Source: an uncultured Lachnospiraceae bacterium
GTDB lineage: Bacteria; Bacillota; Clostridia; Lachnospirales; Lachnospiraceae
Length of the DNA stretch: 64,000 nt
Reading direction: 5' to 3'
Assembly: GCA_947567595.1 (NCBI GenBank)
Contig: CANOMQ010000012.1
Location: 1 to 64,000 of the forward strand
Every line of letters begins with the position of its first letter. Positions within the stretch are counted from its first letter, which is position 1. Below, in pieces: positions 53,954 through 62,961 of this stretch. The notes below the pieces were generated by a model. It saw nothing but the letters and a program-made list of their open reading frames with translations. It had not been told where the DNA came from and ran no database searches. The position numbers and the translations under genes are program-made.

Positions 53954-54773
53954 TTTGTTTTCCACCCTTGTTTCCCAGTATCACCACATCAATCATACTG
54001 GAAATGAAGACACTAAGCAATAACGGAAGCGGAAAATAGTTGATTTTCCCAAATACCGTAAGGTTTCCTAAATACTGTTCATAGAAAACCGCACAGCAAA
54101 TCAAGGCAACTGACTGGACAAGGATACCAAACATCAGCCATTCCGCTTTCCAAAACGCCACAAGGCAATACACTGCAATGATACCGTTCAGCGCCACACA
54201 AAAGACCATAACAGCATGAACAGTACCCCCGACTGTGTTCAGTGTATTCTGTGCACGCGCCACGTCTATATAAGCAGGAACACCAATATACATACCATAC
54301 AGCAAAAGAAAAATCAACAAAACCAAGAAGCCCTGAAACCAAATCCGCTTTTTTACCTGTTTTTTGGTGAAAGAAAGGATACCAAACAGACACGCATTCC
54401 CACTTATAAACCATAACAATCCCATCGACGAAAATACCAATACGGAAACAACAATCTGCCGATGGATATCCTGTTGCTTTTTTGCAGCAAGAAGGAACAT
54501 TCCAATGATAAAAGCCAATGGCGCTATAAAAGCCAATATAATTCTAAAAACCCGCATTTTGCCAGCCGGCTGTGATGTGTCTGACTGCTTTATGCTTCTT
54601 GCAAATTCCTTTGGTGTTCCCAAGTTTTTCAAGATTGATTTCTGCACGTCTTCTTCTGTTTGACTATCATCAAAATACATGGCGGTATCAACCAATATAT
54701 CATGAATTTCTGAGAAAACAAATCCCTGCATGAACAATTCGTTCTTTAACTGAATTAAATAACGCTTCCTCAC
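53937..54773 (-). CDS. HAAS/DUF1700-type membrane protein
   Basis: A 278-residue protein. An N-terminal HAAS-like domain (about 1-75: QLKNELFMQGFVFSEIHDIL, then SILKNLGTPKEFARSI) is followed by six hydrophobic segments. HAAS-domain proteins are paired with PadR regulators and thought to sense envelope conditions; no enzyme motif is visible. The start is probably the GTG at 54773, 8 bases after GGAGG, rather than 54824. Confidence 0.75.
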   Translation of the reverse strand: MRKRYLIQLKNELFMQGFVFSEIHDILVDTAMYFDDSQTEEDVQKSILKNLGTPKEFARSIKQSDTSQPAGKMRVFRIILAFIAPLAFIIGMFLLAAKKQQDIHRQIVVSVLVFSSMGLLWFISGNACLFGILSFTKKQVKKRIWFQGFLVLLIFLLLYGMYIGVPAYIDVARAQNTLNTVGGTVHAVMVFCVALNGIIAVYCLVAFWKAEWLMFGILVQSVALICCAVFYEQYLGNLTVFGKINYFPLPLLLSVFISSMIDVVILGNKGGKQNGRAD

Positions 54774-54838
54774 AGCACACACCTCCTCCATATAATGAAC
54801 AAAAATATGAACGGAAATCAACAAATTTCTTTAAGACT

Positions 54839-54867
54839 ATTATATATAACTACTGTTTATAAGTCAA
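54839..54867 (-). promoter_or_regulatory. Promoter for the HAAS/padR pair with an internal dyad
   Basis: Minus strand TTGACT (54867-54862), 17-base spacer, TATAAT (54844-54839). The spacer itself, TATAA-ACAGTAG-TTATA, is dyad-symmetric, so PadR may bind there. Confidence 0.65.
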
Positions 54868-54951
54868 TAGCAGTACAGCAAAATCCCTCTTTGGACTTTA
54901 CTTGTCTGCAATCCGTTTTTCACATAGCTTGGAAAGCAAACATAATCCTCC

Positions 54952-55836
54952 CTACAGCTTCTCCCGCGTAATATCCTTATACCCCTCCCCATAAATCTCA
55001 TTCGCCGACGCGATAATCATAAACGCGCTCTTATCCTCGTCCTTCACAATCTCCTCAAGCTTCGGCGCCATCTGCTTCCTCGTAACCACCATCAGCATTT
55101 CCTTGTGCTCCCCCGTATACGCGCCAACGGCGGGCACAATCGTCGTCGTAATGTCAAGCTCGCCCATAATCCGCTGCTTCATCTTCGTCGGCTCGCTGCT
55201 GATAATAAAAATCAGCTTAGCCTCGTCCGAGCCGTAAAGCACCTTATCCATCACCACGGAATCAACCACGACCGCCACACCCGCATAAAACGCCACCGTC
55301 AAATCCCGGAACACAATCCACGACGCGATGATAACCATACTGTCAAATGCCAAAAACAGAACATTTGTTTTAATATGCTTCCACTTCGTACGCATGACCT
55401 TGATAATAATATCCGCACCGCCCGTCGTCGCCCCCGATTTAAACACAAACGCAAGCGCCACGCCAATCAGCGCGCCGCCAATCACCGCCGCAATCAGCAA
55501 ATCGTCCGTCACCGCGCCAAGCGGTGAAAGCGCATTCATAAATACCGTAATCATGGAAAGCGCATACATCGTGGACGCAATGAAACGCCACCCGAACTTC
55601 CACAAGCCAAGCACCACAATCGGCACATTCAAAAGCAGGTTTATCGTACCCGTCGGAATATTCACAAAACGGTTTACCAAAATCGACACACCCGTCACGC
55701 CGCCCGGCGCAATATCGTTCGGATCTAAAAATAAACTAATGGCAACGGCATAAATAAATGCCGCTGCCGTCAGAATCAGATAACGCGTTACCGTATTTTT
55801 TGTCTGTTTCATCATTCCACTCATAAATCTCTCCAC
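54952..55836 (-). CDS. YitT family membrane protein
   Basis: A 294-residue protein with five to six membrane helices (about 18-200: LILTAAAFIYAVAISLFLDP, NDIAPGGVTGVSILVNRF and SGATTGGADIIIKVMRTKW are the family core) followed by a soluble DUF2179 domain (IFIISSEPTKMKQRIMGELD, MVVTRKQM). Function unknown; widespread in Firmicutes. Its stop lies 115 bases before the HAAS promoter region. Confidence 0.93.
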   Translation of the reverse strand: MERFMSGMMKQTKNTVTRYLILTAAAFIYAVAISLFLDPNDIAPGGVTGVSILVNRFVNIPTGTINLLLNVPIVVLGLWKFGWRFIASTMYALSMITVFMNALSPLGAVTDDLLIAAVIGGALIGVALAFVFKSGATTGGADIIIKVMRTKWKHIKTNVLFLAFDSMVIIASWIVFRDLTVAFYAGVAVVVDSVVMDKVLYGSDEAKLIFIISSEPTKMKQRIMGELDITTTIVPAVGAYTGEHKEMLMVVTRKQMAPKLEEIVKDEDKSAFMIIASANEIYGEGYKDITREKL

Positions 55837-55871
55837 CTGACCACAATTAAATCGGTCTGCGTTCCCGCAAA

Positions 55872-57092
55872 TTATATATTCGTCCGCACCTGCTTTGGCT
55901 GATAGCCGTTCTCCTCAAGCGCCTTAATAATCTGATTTTTGTGCTCCGTACCAAACGTCTCAAGCGTAATCCGCAGCTCCACGGCGGCGTTTCGGTTGAT
56001 GGACACAAACTGGTTGTGCTCCAACTTAATTACATTTCCGTTCAGGGAAGCAATCACTTCGGAAACCTTCGTCAGCTCGCCCGGCTTATCCGGCAGCAGC
56101 ACCGAAACCGTAAAAATCCGATCGCGGAAAATCAGTCCCTGCTGTACCACCGATGACATCGTGATAATATCCATGTTTCCGCCGCTCAAAATCGAAACAA
56201 TCTTCTTATTCTTCACATCAAGATGGCGTAACGCCGCCACCGTAAGCAGTCCCGAATTTTCCACAATCATCTTGTGGTTTTCCACCACATCAAGGAACGA
56301 AACCACAAGGTCTTCGTCGGGAACCGTAATAATCTCGTCAACATTCTGCTGGATATACGGGAAAATGTTTTTGCCCGGCGTCTTCACCGCAGTACCGTCC
56401 GCAATCGTGTTCACGCCCGGAAGCGTCACGACCTCCCCCGCCTGTAGCGACGCCTGCATACAGTTTGCCCCCGCAGGCTCCACGCCAATCACCTGAATTT
56501 TTGGATTTAACAGCTTTGCAAGCGTCGAGACACCCGTCGCAAGCCCGCCCCCGCCAATCGGCACCAAAATAATGTCAACAAGCGGCAGCTCCTTAAAGAT
56601 TTCCATTGCAATCGTGCCCTGTCCCGTGGCAACCGCCAAATCGTCAAACGGGTGGATAAACGTATAGCCTTTCTCTGCCGCAAGCTGCGTTGCGTACTCC
56701 GCCGCCTCGTCGTATACGTCTCCTTTCAGGACAACCTCTGCACCGTAATTTTTCGTCCGGTTGACCTTCATTAAAGGCGTCGTCGTCGGCATGACGATAA
56801 CCGCCTTCACGCCGTATTTCTTTGCGGCATACGCAACCCCCTGCGCATGGTTTCCCGCAGACGCGGTAATCAGCCCCTTCTCGCGTTCCTCGGGTGAAAG
56901 CGTGCTAATCTTATAATATGCGCCGCGCAGCTTATACGCTCCCGTAAGCTGCATGTTTTCCGGCTTTAAATATACCTTGTTCCCCGTCTGATTGCTGAAA
57001 AATTCACTGTATATCAATTTCGTCTCGGAAGTAACCTTTTTTACAATTTCCGACGCTTCCTCAAACTTTTCCAAAGTAAGCATTTCTGACAT
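55872..57092 (-). CDS. ilvA: Threonine ammonia-lyase
   Basis: A 406-residue PLP enzyme. The Lys of YKLRGAYYK carries PLP, SAGNHAQGVAYAAK and VPIGGGGLATG (phosphate-binding loop) follow, and a C-terminal ACT-like domain (about 325-406: TVSVLLPDKPGELTKVSEVI, LEHNQFVS) regulates it. It makes 2-oxobutanoate from threonine, the entry to isoleucine. The length with a single ACT fits the catabolic or isoleucine-type short form. Not linked to the other ilv genes in operon, though the same pathway is served. Confidence 0.95.
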   Translation of the reverse strand: MSEMLTLEKFEEASEIVKKVTSETKLIYSEFFSNQTGNKVYLKPENMQLTGAYKLRGAYYKISTLSPEEREKGLITASAGNHAQGVAYAAKKYGVKAVIVMPTTTPLMKVNRTKNYGAEVVLKGDVYDEAAEYATQLAAEKGYTFIHPFDDLAVATGQGTIAMEIFKELPLVDIILVPIGGGGLATGVSTLAKLLNPKIQVIGVEPAGANCMQASLQAGEVVTLPGVNTIADGTAVKTPGKNIFPYIQQNVDEIITVPDEDLVVSFLDVVENHKMIVENSGLLTVAALRHLDVKNKKIVSILSGGNMDIITMSSVVQQGLIFRDRIFTVSVLLPDKPGELTKVSEVIASLNGNVIKLEHNQFVSINRNAAVELRITLETFGTEHKNQIIKALEENGYQPKQVRTNI

Positions 57093-57136
57093 CTTATTCT
57101 TTCCTCCTTACCGCATTTTATGCATAAGCCCTTTTA

Positions 57137-58318
57137 TCACCAAAAAAACCATTTCTTTTTCTTGGGCGTTTCCAAAACTGTATCGTCTGTTTCACCCGTT
57201 TCCTCGTTTATGACACTCGTGTCACTTTCCGCAGACTGTGCCGCTGTCTGTTCTGTTATGACACCTGTGTCACTTTCCTCGTCCTCCACATTCCCCTCTG
57301 CCTGCGGCTTTGTCACCGCCTCCTGTGGCTCTGCCATCTCCTCATTTATGACACCCGTGTCACTTTCCGTCGTGCCGTTTCCTGCAATATCCTCTTTTTC
57401 ACTCTCAATATCAAACAACGCATTCACAAACTCATCTGCGTGGAACTTTTGCAAATCCTCAATCGTCTCCCCCACGCCGATATATTTCACCGGAACATTC
57501 AGCTCCGACTGGATTGCCACCGCAATGCCGCCCTTCGCCGTCCCGTCCATCTTTGTAAGAATTATGCCCGTCAAATCCGCAACCTCGCCAAACTCCCTTG
57601 CCTGCGAAAGCGCGTTCTGTCCCGTCGTGCCGTCAAGCACAATCAGGTTTTCCCTATGCGCATCCGGAAACTCCCTGTCGATTATGCGGTTCATTTTCTT
57701 TAACTCTTCCATCAGGTTTTTCTTGTTGTGCAGCCGTCCTGCAGTGTCGCAAATCAGCACGTCTATCTTTCTCGCCTTCGCCGCATTGACCGCGTCATAG
57801 ATAACCGACGCCGGATCCGCCCCTTCCGCTCCGCCAATCATGTCAACACCTGCCCTGTGCGCCCACTCCGCAAGCTGTTCTCCCGCCGCGGCGCGGAACG
57901 TATCGGCAGCGGCAATCAGCACCCTTCTGCCCTGTCCCTTCAAAATGCTCGCAAGCTTTCCGACCGAGGTCGTCTTTCCCACGCCGTTGACACCGATGAT
58001 AAAAATAACCGACTGTTTTTTCTCAAAATCGTACGCCGTATCCCCCACGCACATCTGCTCCCTCATACTCTCAACAAGAAGCTCCTTGCACTCCGACGGG
58101 TGGCGCAGGTGGCGTTTTTTCACCTCGTCCTTCATGCGCTCTATAATGTCATTCGTGGCGTTGACGCCAATGTCCCCCATAATCAGGATTTCCTCAAGCT
58201 CCTCGTAAAAATCGTCGTCAATCTCCGACGCGCCGTAAAACACCGCGTCAATTCCCGCCACAATGTTATCCCTTGTCTTGGTTAAGCCTTCCTTTAAACG
58301 GCTGAAAAAACCTGCCAT
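57137..58318 (-). CDS. ftsY: Signal recognition particle receptor FtsY with an unusual C-terminal tail
   Basis: A 393-residue SRP-GTPase. N domain (FSRLKEGLTKTRDNIVAGID, ELEEILIMGDIG), then the G domain with GVNGVGKTTSVGKLAS (P loop), DTFRAAAGEQL, DTAGRLHNKKNLMEELKK and TKMDGTAKGG, ending with YIGVGETIEDLQKF. The family ends near there. Here about 89 more residues (about 305-393) follow, with three copies of ESDT[GS]VI[NT]E and an end of KKKKWFFW. In other bacteria an acidic membrane-targeting domain is at the N terminus; here the N terminus is short and the acidic stretch is C-terminal. ATG overlaps the smc stop (TGATG). Confidence 0.95.
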   Translation of the reverse strand: MAGFFSRLKEGLTKTRDNIVAGIDAVFYGASEIDDDFYEELEEILIMGDIGVNATNDIIERMKDEVKKRHLRHPSECKELLVESMREQMCVGDTAYDFEKKQSVIFIIGVNGVGKTTSVGKLASILKGQGRRVLIAAADTFRAAAGEQLAEWAHRAGVDMIGGAEGADPASVIYDAVNAAKARKIDVLICDTAGRLHNKKNLMEELKKMNRIIDREFPDAHRENLIVLDGTTGQNALSQAREFGEVADLTGIILTKMDGTAKGGIAVAIQSELNVPVKYIGVGETIEDLQKFHADEFVNALFDIESEKEDIAGNGTTESDTGVINEEMAEPQEAVTKPQAEGNVEDEESDTGVITEQTAAQSAESDTSVINEETGETDDTVLETPKKKKWFFW

Positions 58319-61300
58319 CAGCTCTCCTCCTTTTTCTCCTCACTCCATTTATCCATCTCGCTGTCCACCAAATTCACACTGACAAGCGTAGAAACGCCCT
58401 TCTCCTGCATGGTGATACCATACAGACGGTCTGCCTGTTCCATTGTACCACGTCTGTGCGTAATTACAATAAACTGCGTGGACTTTTTAAGCTTATTCAA
58501 ATATTTGGCAAAGCGGCTCACATTCTCCTCGTCAAGCGCCGCCTCAATCTCGTCAAGCAGACAAAACGGCGACGGCTTCAAATTCTGTATCGCAAACAAC
58601 AGCGCAATCGCCGTAAACGATTTCTCGCCACCTGAAAGCTGCATCATGTTTTGCAGCTTTTTGCCGGGCGGCTGTGCGATAATGCGGATTCCCGCCTCCA
58701 AAATATCCTCGTCCTCAATCAGCTCCAGCGTTCCCTTTCCGCCGCCGAATAAATCCTTGAATACCTTATCGAACTCCCGTTTGATTTCCTCGAACTTCTC
58801 CGCAAACTGCCTGCGCATTGCCGTGTCAAGCTCCTCGATAATCCCCTCGAGCGTCTTCTCCGCCTCAATCAAGTCGTCGTGCTGGTTCTTCATAAACGTA
58901 TACCGCTCCATCAGCGCCTTGTAATCCTCAATCGCATTGACATTGACATCGCCAAGCTTTTTGATACCGTCCTTAATCTCCGCAATCTGTCGCTTCATTG
59001 CCAGAGCGTCCGAAAACGCCGCATTGCGCATTCCTGCGGCGGCATTGAGCGTAATCTCATACTCGCTCCACATATAGTTGATTTGGGCTTCAAGCGTCTC
59101 CTCAAGCTTCTCCCGCTGTGCGTTTAAGCGGTAGATTTCCTTATCCAGCGCATTCTTTTTCTCCGAAACTTCCTCTCTTGTCGTAAAAAAGCCCTTCTGC
59201 TTTTGCTGTAATTCGTCCCTTGTCTGCTGCTTTTCCTTTAACGCAACCTCCGCGTCCGACTGCGTGCTGTGCGATGCCGCAATCGTCTTTTCGATTTCGC
59301 CAATGCTACGCTCCTTTGTCTCCATATCGTCATGACACGCATCGAGATTGGTCTGCACCTCGGAAAGCTCCTCCTTATGGCGCGCAAGCTCGCCCTCCAC
59401 ACGGTCTAGGTTCGTCTGCTCAAACTCCCGCTTCTGCAAAAGCTTCTCGTACTCAACATCCCACTCGCCGACCATGCCCGTCTTGCTTGACTCCTCCGCG
59501 CGGTAGGTTTCCAGCTCTTTTTGATACACGCCGATGTCCGCCTCAAGCTTTCGTTCCTCCTCCTCGGAGTTTTTAAGCTCCTCCAAAATGCGGTTCTTAT
59601 CCGCGTTGATTTCCTCCGTCTTTTGCGCAATCTCAAGCTCCTCGTCCTTCAACGAGCCATAGCCCTCCTTTGCCTCCGCCTTTCGCTCCTCCACAGCCGT
59701 CACGTTCAGCCGTGCCGTATTCTGTGCGATGAAAAGCTCCTGTAATCTTGCCTTTGCCTCCTCAATGTCCCTTCGGTGGACATTACGCTCCGCCTTGATG
59801 TCCTCAATATCCTGCTCCGCCTGCCCAAGACGCTCCTTTGTCTCCAAAACCTTCTGCTCCAATTCCTCAAGCTCGCGCCGCCTTCCCAAAAGGTTGGAAT
59901 TGTTTTTAAACGCGCCGCCGCTGATTGCGCCGCCCGGCACCAAAAGCTCGCCCTCAAGCGTCACCATGCGCACGCCGTACTGGTACTTTCTTGCGATTTT
60001 TACCGCGTTGTCCACATTGTCAACCACGACAATCCTGCCAAGCATGGTCTTTGCGACATTCTCATACTTTTTCTCAACCCGCACAATCGTGTCCGCAAGC
60101 CCGATGACACCCTTCTCCTGCAAAACCTCAGGCGTCTTAAATGCCTGCGGCTTGATAATGCTTGTCAGCGGCAGAAACGTCGCGCGTCCGAAACGATTCT
60201 TTTTGAGGAAAAAAATCATCTTCTTTGCCGTCTCCTCATTGTCCGTGACAATGTTTTGGATATTTCCGCCAAGCGCCGTCTCAATCGCCGTCTCATACTC
60301 CTTGTCAACCTTGATAATATCCGCCACAACGCCGACAATGCCTGTATTTTTCTCCTTCTGCTCCATCACGCGCTGAATGCTGTTTCCATAGCCCTCATAC
60401 CGCTCCGTAAGGTTTGAAATGGTGTCAAGCTTTGTCTTACACCGCTGATATTCCTCCTGAAGCGACTTGATTTCGTCGTCCTTGTTGGAAAGCCGCTCCT
60501 TGAATGTCCCCGTCTTTGCGTCCAGCCCCGAAAGCCTGTCGTTCGCCTCAATAATCTCATCATTAATCCGCCGGAATTCCTCCTGCAGGGTCTGCATTTC
60601 CGCGTCAAGCTCCACCTCGTCGCTCTTTGCGCGCAAAAGCCGCGAGTTTAGCTCCGCCTTGCGAATGCGAAGCTGCTCCATCATCGCGTCATAGCTACCC
60701 ATATTCGACTTAATCGTGGCGCGCTCGCCAAGCATTGCGATAATGCGGTTCTTATCCCGCTCAAGCTTCTCATTCAGCTCCTCAATGCGCGCCTGAACCG
60801 CAGAAAGCGAGCCTTTCGCCTCGCTGCGCTCCCGCTCAAGCTCCTCCACCCGCGCGTCAAGCTCTGTCTTTGCCGCAAGGATTTTCTCGCGCTCCTCCTC
60901 CTGCTTGGTAAGCTGTTCCCGAATTGCCACGATACGCTCATTAAAATGCTGCTCATTTCCCTGCGCACCCTTAATCTGCTCCCGCAGGACATTCAGCTCA
61001 CCCTCAAGCTTCCCGCGCAGCACGCTTGTATCCGTCAGCGTGTTCCTCGTATCCTCAAGCTCTTTCTCAAGCTCCTCAATCCGTTTTGCAACGGTATCAT
61101 ATTCGTCCTTAATCTTATCGTATGCCTGTGCTGTCTCGTCGTATTCGTCCTTCGCGATTGTATAATTTTTATCAATCTCGGTCAACTGGTCAGAAAGGCT
61201 CTCATTCTCCAAAAGAAACAGATTGACATCTAACTCCTTTAGCTCTTCCTTTTTCTTTAAATACACCTTTGCCTTCTCGGACTGTCTTTCCAAAGGCCCC

Positions 61301-61905
61301 GTCTGCTTTTCCAACTCGCTTAAAATATCCGTGACGCGGATTAAATTTGTTTTTTCATCTTCCAGCTTTTTCTGCGCCGTCGCCTTGCGCTTCTTAAATT
61401 TCACAATTCCTGCCGCCTCGTCAAAAAGCTCCCGCTTCTCGTCGGGCTTTCCGCTCAAAATCTTCTCAATCTGTCCCTGCCCGATAATCGAGTATCCTTC
61501 CTTTCCGATACCCGTATCGTAAAACAGCTCGTTCACGTCCTTTAGGCGGCACGGAATGCCGTTAATCGAATACTCGCTCTCACCGCTTCGGTAAAGCCGT
61601 CTTGCCACCGTCACTTCCGTATAATCAATCGCAAGCTTATGGTCGGCATTGTCAAACGTAATCGCCACATACGCATACCCAAGCGGCTTTCTTAGCTCCG
61701 TCCCCGAAAAAATAACGTCCTGCATGGACTCGCCGCGAAGCTGCTTAATGCGCTGTTCGCCAAGCACCCAGCGCACCGCGTCCGCGACGTTGCTCTTCCC
61801 CGAGCCGTTTGGCCCCACAATGTCCGTAATGCCCTGATGAAACTGAAACAAAATTTTATTGGCAAAGGACTTAAAGCCCTGTACCTCGATACTCTTTAAA
61901 TACAT
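58318..61905 (-). CDS. smc: Chromosome segregation protein SMC
   Basis: An 1195-residue SMC: N-terminal GPNGSGKSNVADAVRWVLG (Walker A), long coiled coils with a hinge (about 520-650, VVADIIKVDKEYETAIETAL and LLVPGGAISGG), and a C-terminal head with LSGGEKSFTAIALLFA (signature) and FCLLDEIEAALDEENV (Walker B). Condenses and segregates the chromosome with ScpAB. It begins one base after the rnc stop and overlaps ftsY by 1 base. Confidence 0.98.
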   Translation of the reverse strand: MYLKSIEVQGFKSFANKILFQFHQGITDIVGPNGSGKSNVADAVRWVLGEQRIKQLRGESMQDVIFSGTELRKPLGYAYVAITFDNADHKLAIDYTEVTVARRLYRSGESEYSINGIPCRLKDVNELFYDTGIGKEGYSIIGQGQIEKILSGKPDEKRELFDEAAGIVKFKKRKATAQKKLEDEKTNLIRVTDILSELEKQTGPLERQSEKAKVYLKKKEELKELDVNLFLLENESLSDQLTEIDKNYTIAKDEYDETAQAYDKIKDEYDTVAKRIEELEKELEDTRNTLTDTSVLRGKLEGELNVLREQIKGAQGNEQHFNERIVAIREQLTKQEEEREKILAAKTELDARVEELERERSEAKGSLSAVQARIEELNEKLERDKNRIIAMLGERATIKSNMGSYDAMMEQLRIRKAELNSRLLRAKSDEVELDAEMQTLQEEFRRINDEIIEANDRLSGLDAKTGTFKERLSNKDDEIKSLQEEYQRCKTKLDTISNLTERYEGYGNSIQRVMEQKEKNTGIVGVVADIIKVDKEYETAIETALGGNIQNIVTDNEETAKKMIFFLKKNRFGRATFLPLTSIIKPQAFKTPEVLQEKGVIGLADTIVRVEKKYENVAKTMLGRIVVVDNVDNAVKIARKYQYGVRMVTLEGELLVPGGAISGGAFKNNSNLLGRRRELEELEQKVLETKERLGQAEQDIEDIKAERNVHRRDIEEAKARLQELFIAQNTARLNVTAVEERKAEAKEGYGSLKDEELEIAQKTEEINADKNRILEELKNSEEEERKLEADIGVYQKELETYRAEESSKTGMVGEWDVEYEKLLQKREFEQTNLDRVEGELARHKEELSEVQTNLDACHDDMETKERSIGEIEKTIAASHSTQSDAEVALKEKQQTRDELQQKQKGFFTTREEVSEKKNALDKEIYRLNAQREKLEETLEAQINYMWSEYEITLNAAAGMRNAAFSDALAMKRQIAEIKDGIKKLGDVNVNAIEDYKALMERYTFMKNQHDDLIEAEKTLEGIIEELDTAMRRQFAEKFEEIKREFDKVFKDLFGGGKGTLELIEDEDILEAGIRIIAQPPGKKLQNMMQLSGGEKSFTAIALLFAIQNLKPSPFCLLDEIEAALDEENVSRFAKYLNKLKKSTQFIVITHRRGTMEQADRLYGITMQEKGVSTLVSVNLVDSEMDKWSEEKKEES

Positions 61906-62607
61906 TTACCTGTTTCTCCCTTTTAGCAGCATCAGCGCCTCATACGCCGCCTGCTGTTCCGCCGCCTTTTTCGTCCTGCCGACACCCGTTCCGATTTCCT
62001 TCCCGTCAAGATACGCCTTGACATGGAACTGCTTGTCGTGGTCCGGCCCCGTCTCGCCAATCAGCTCATAGTGAAGCTGTGCCGTGTTCTTCTTCTGAAC
62101 CTCCTCCTGCAAAAGCGTCTTGCTGTCCATAAACAGGATTTTGTTCTCCAAATCGGAAAGCACAAAACGGTAGATGTACTTTTTTGCCTCCTCAATGCCG
62201 CCGTCAAGGAATATCGCACCAATCACCGCCTCCATTACGTCCGAGGTAATTGAATCCCGCTTGCGTCCGCCCGTCGCCTCCTCGCCCTTTCCCAAAAGGA
62301 TATAGGAACCTAAATCAATATCCCTTGCACAATAGGCAAGCGCAGGCTCGCACACCATCGAGGCGCGCATACGCGTAAGCTGCCCCTCCGGCATCTGTGG
62401 ATTTTCCTTATATAAAAATTCGCTCGACACCATCTCCAAAACGGCGTCTCCCAAAAACTCAAGCCGCTCATAATTACTCAATTTGTTGATTTTCTGCTCA
62501 TTTGCAAAAGAGCTGTGTGTAATTGCCTGCCGCAAAAGCTCCTCGTCGCCAAACCGATACCCGATTTTTTCCTGCAATTGTGCAAGGAGTTCCTTCATAT
62601 TCCGCAT
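61906..62607 (-). CDS. rnc: Ribonuclease III
   Basis: A 233-residue RNase III: LRQAITHSSFANE, the catalytic NYERLEFLGDAVLEMVSSEF (Glu and Asp), TSDVMEAVIGAIFLDGG, and a C-terminal double-stranded-RNA-binding domain ending in GRTKKAAEQQAAYEALM. Cleaves double-stranded rRNA precursors. ATG 62607 has GGAGG 10 bases upstream; ATG 62598 is an alternative, while 62643 would include the ribosome binding site. Confidence 0.97.
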   Translation of the reverse strand: MRNMKELLAQLQEKIGYRFGDEELLRQAITHSSFANEQKINKLSNYERLEFLGDAVLEMVSSEFLYKENPQMPEGQLTRMRASMVCEPALAYCARDIDLGSYILLGKGEEATGGRKRDSITSDVMEAVIGAIFLDGGIEEAKKYIYRFVLSDLENKILFMDSKTLLQEEVQKKNTAQLHYELIGETGPDHDKQFHVKAYLDGKEIGTGVGRTKKAAEQQAAYEALMLLKGRNR

Positions 62608-62640
62608 TCCCTTAGCACCTCCATGATGAATGTCATCATA

Positions 62641-62669
62641 CAAAAAGCCCTGTCGAAAAGGGCTTTTGT
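62641..62669 (-). terminator. Hairpin terminator between acpP and rnc
   Basis: Minus strand AAAAGCCC / GGGCTTTTTG around TTTTCGACA, 20 bases after the acpP stop. As no separate rnc promoter is seen, it may only lower transcription of rnc-smc-ftsY (partial terminator). Confidence 0.75.
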
Positions 62670-62688
62670 CGAAACAAACGTGTTTACT

Positions 62689-62916
62689 TTACATTTTCAG
62701 CCTGATAAGCTCCACAGCCTCGCGGACTGTCCTTATGCGCTCCACTCCCTCGGGCGGGACGGTAATATCCAGCGCGTCCTCCACACCCGTAAAAATCTGA
62801 TAAAGATCCAACGAATCCGCTCCCAAATCGTCCACAAAATCCATATCCAGAGCAATCTCGTCCGTATCCATTCCCAAAACAGCCGCAATTACCTTTTGCA
62901 ACGCTTCCAATTCCAT
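62689..62916 (-). CDS. acpP: Acyl carrier protein
   Basis: A 75-residue acyl carrier protein: FVDDLGADSLDLYQIFTGVED with the phosphopantetheine Ser in DSL, flanked by acidic helices. Carries the growing acyl chain. Between plsX and rnc, the conserved order. The usual Asp-Ser-Leu-Asp is intact (the more common residue after DSLD is Thr/Val; here Leu). Confidence 0.97.
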   Translation of the reverse strand: MELEALQKVIAAVLGMDTDEIALDMDFVDDLGADSLDLYQIFTGVEDALDITVPPEGVERIRTVREAVELIRLKM

Positions 62917-62961
62917 TACTATCCCTCATTCTCAGTAAACATATGAAACTTTAATTTCACA

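Noticed and set aside
57211..57362. Three TGACACnnGTGTCA palindromes as possible operators
   Set aside because: They arise from the SDTGV codons of the FtsY repeats and lie inside the gene; the protein repeat explains them.
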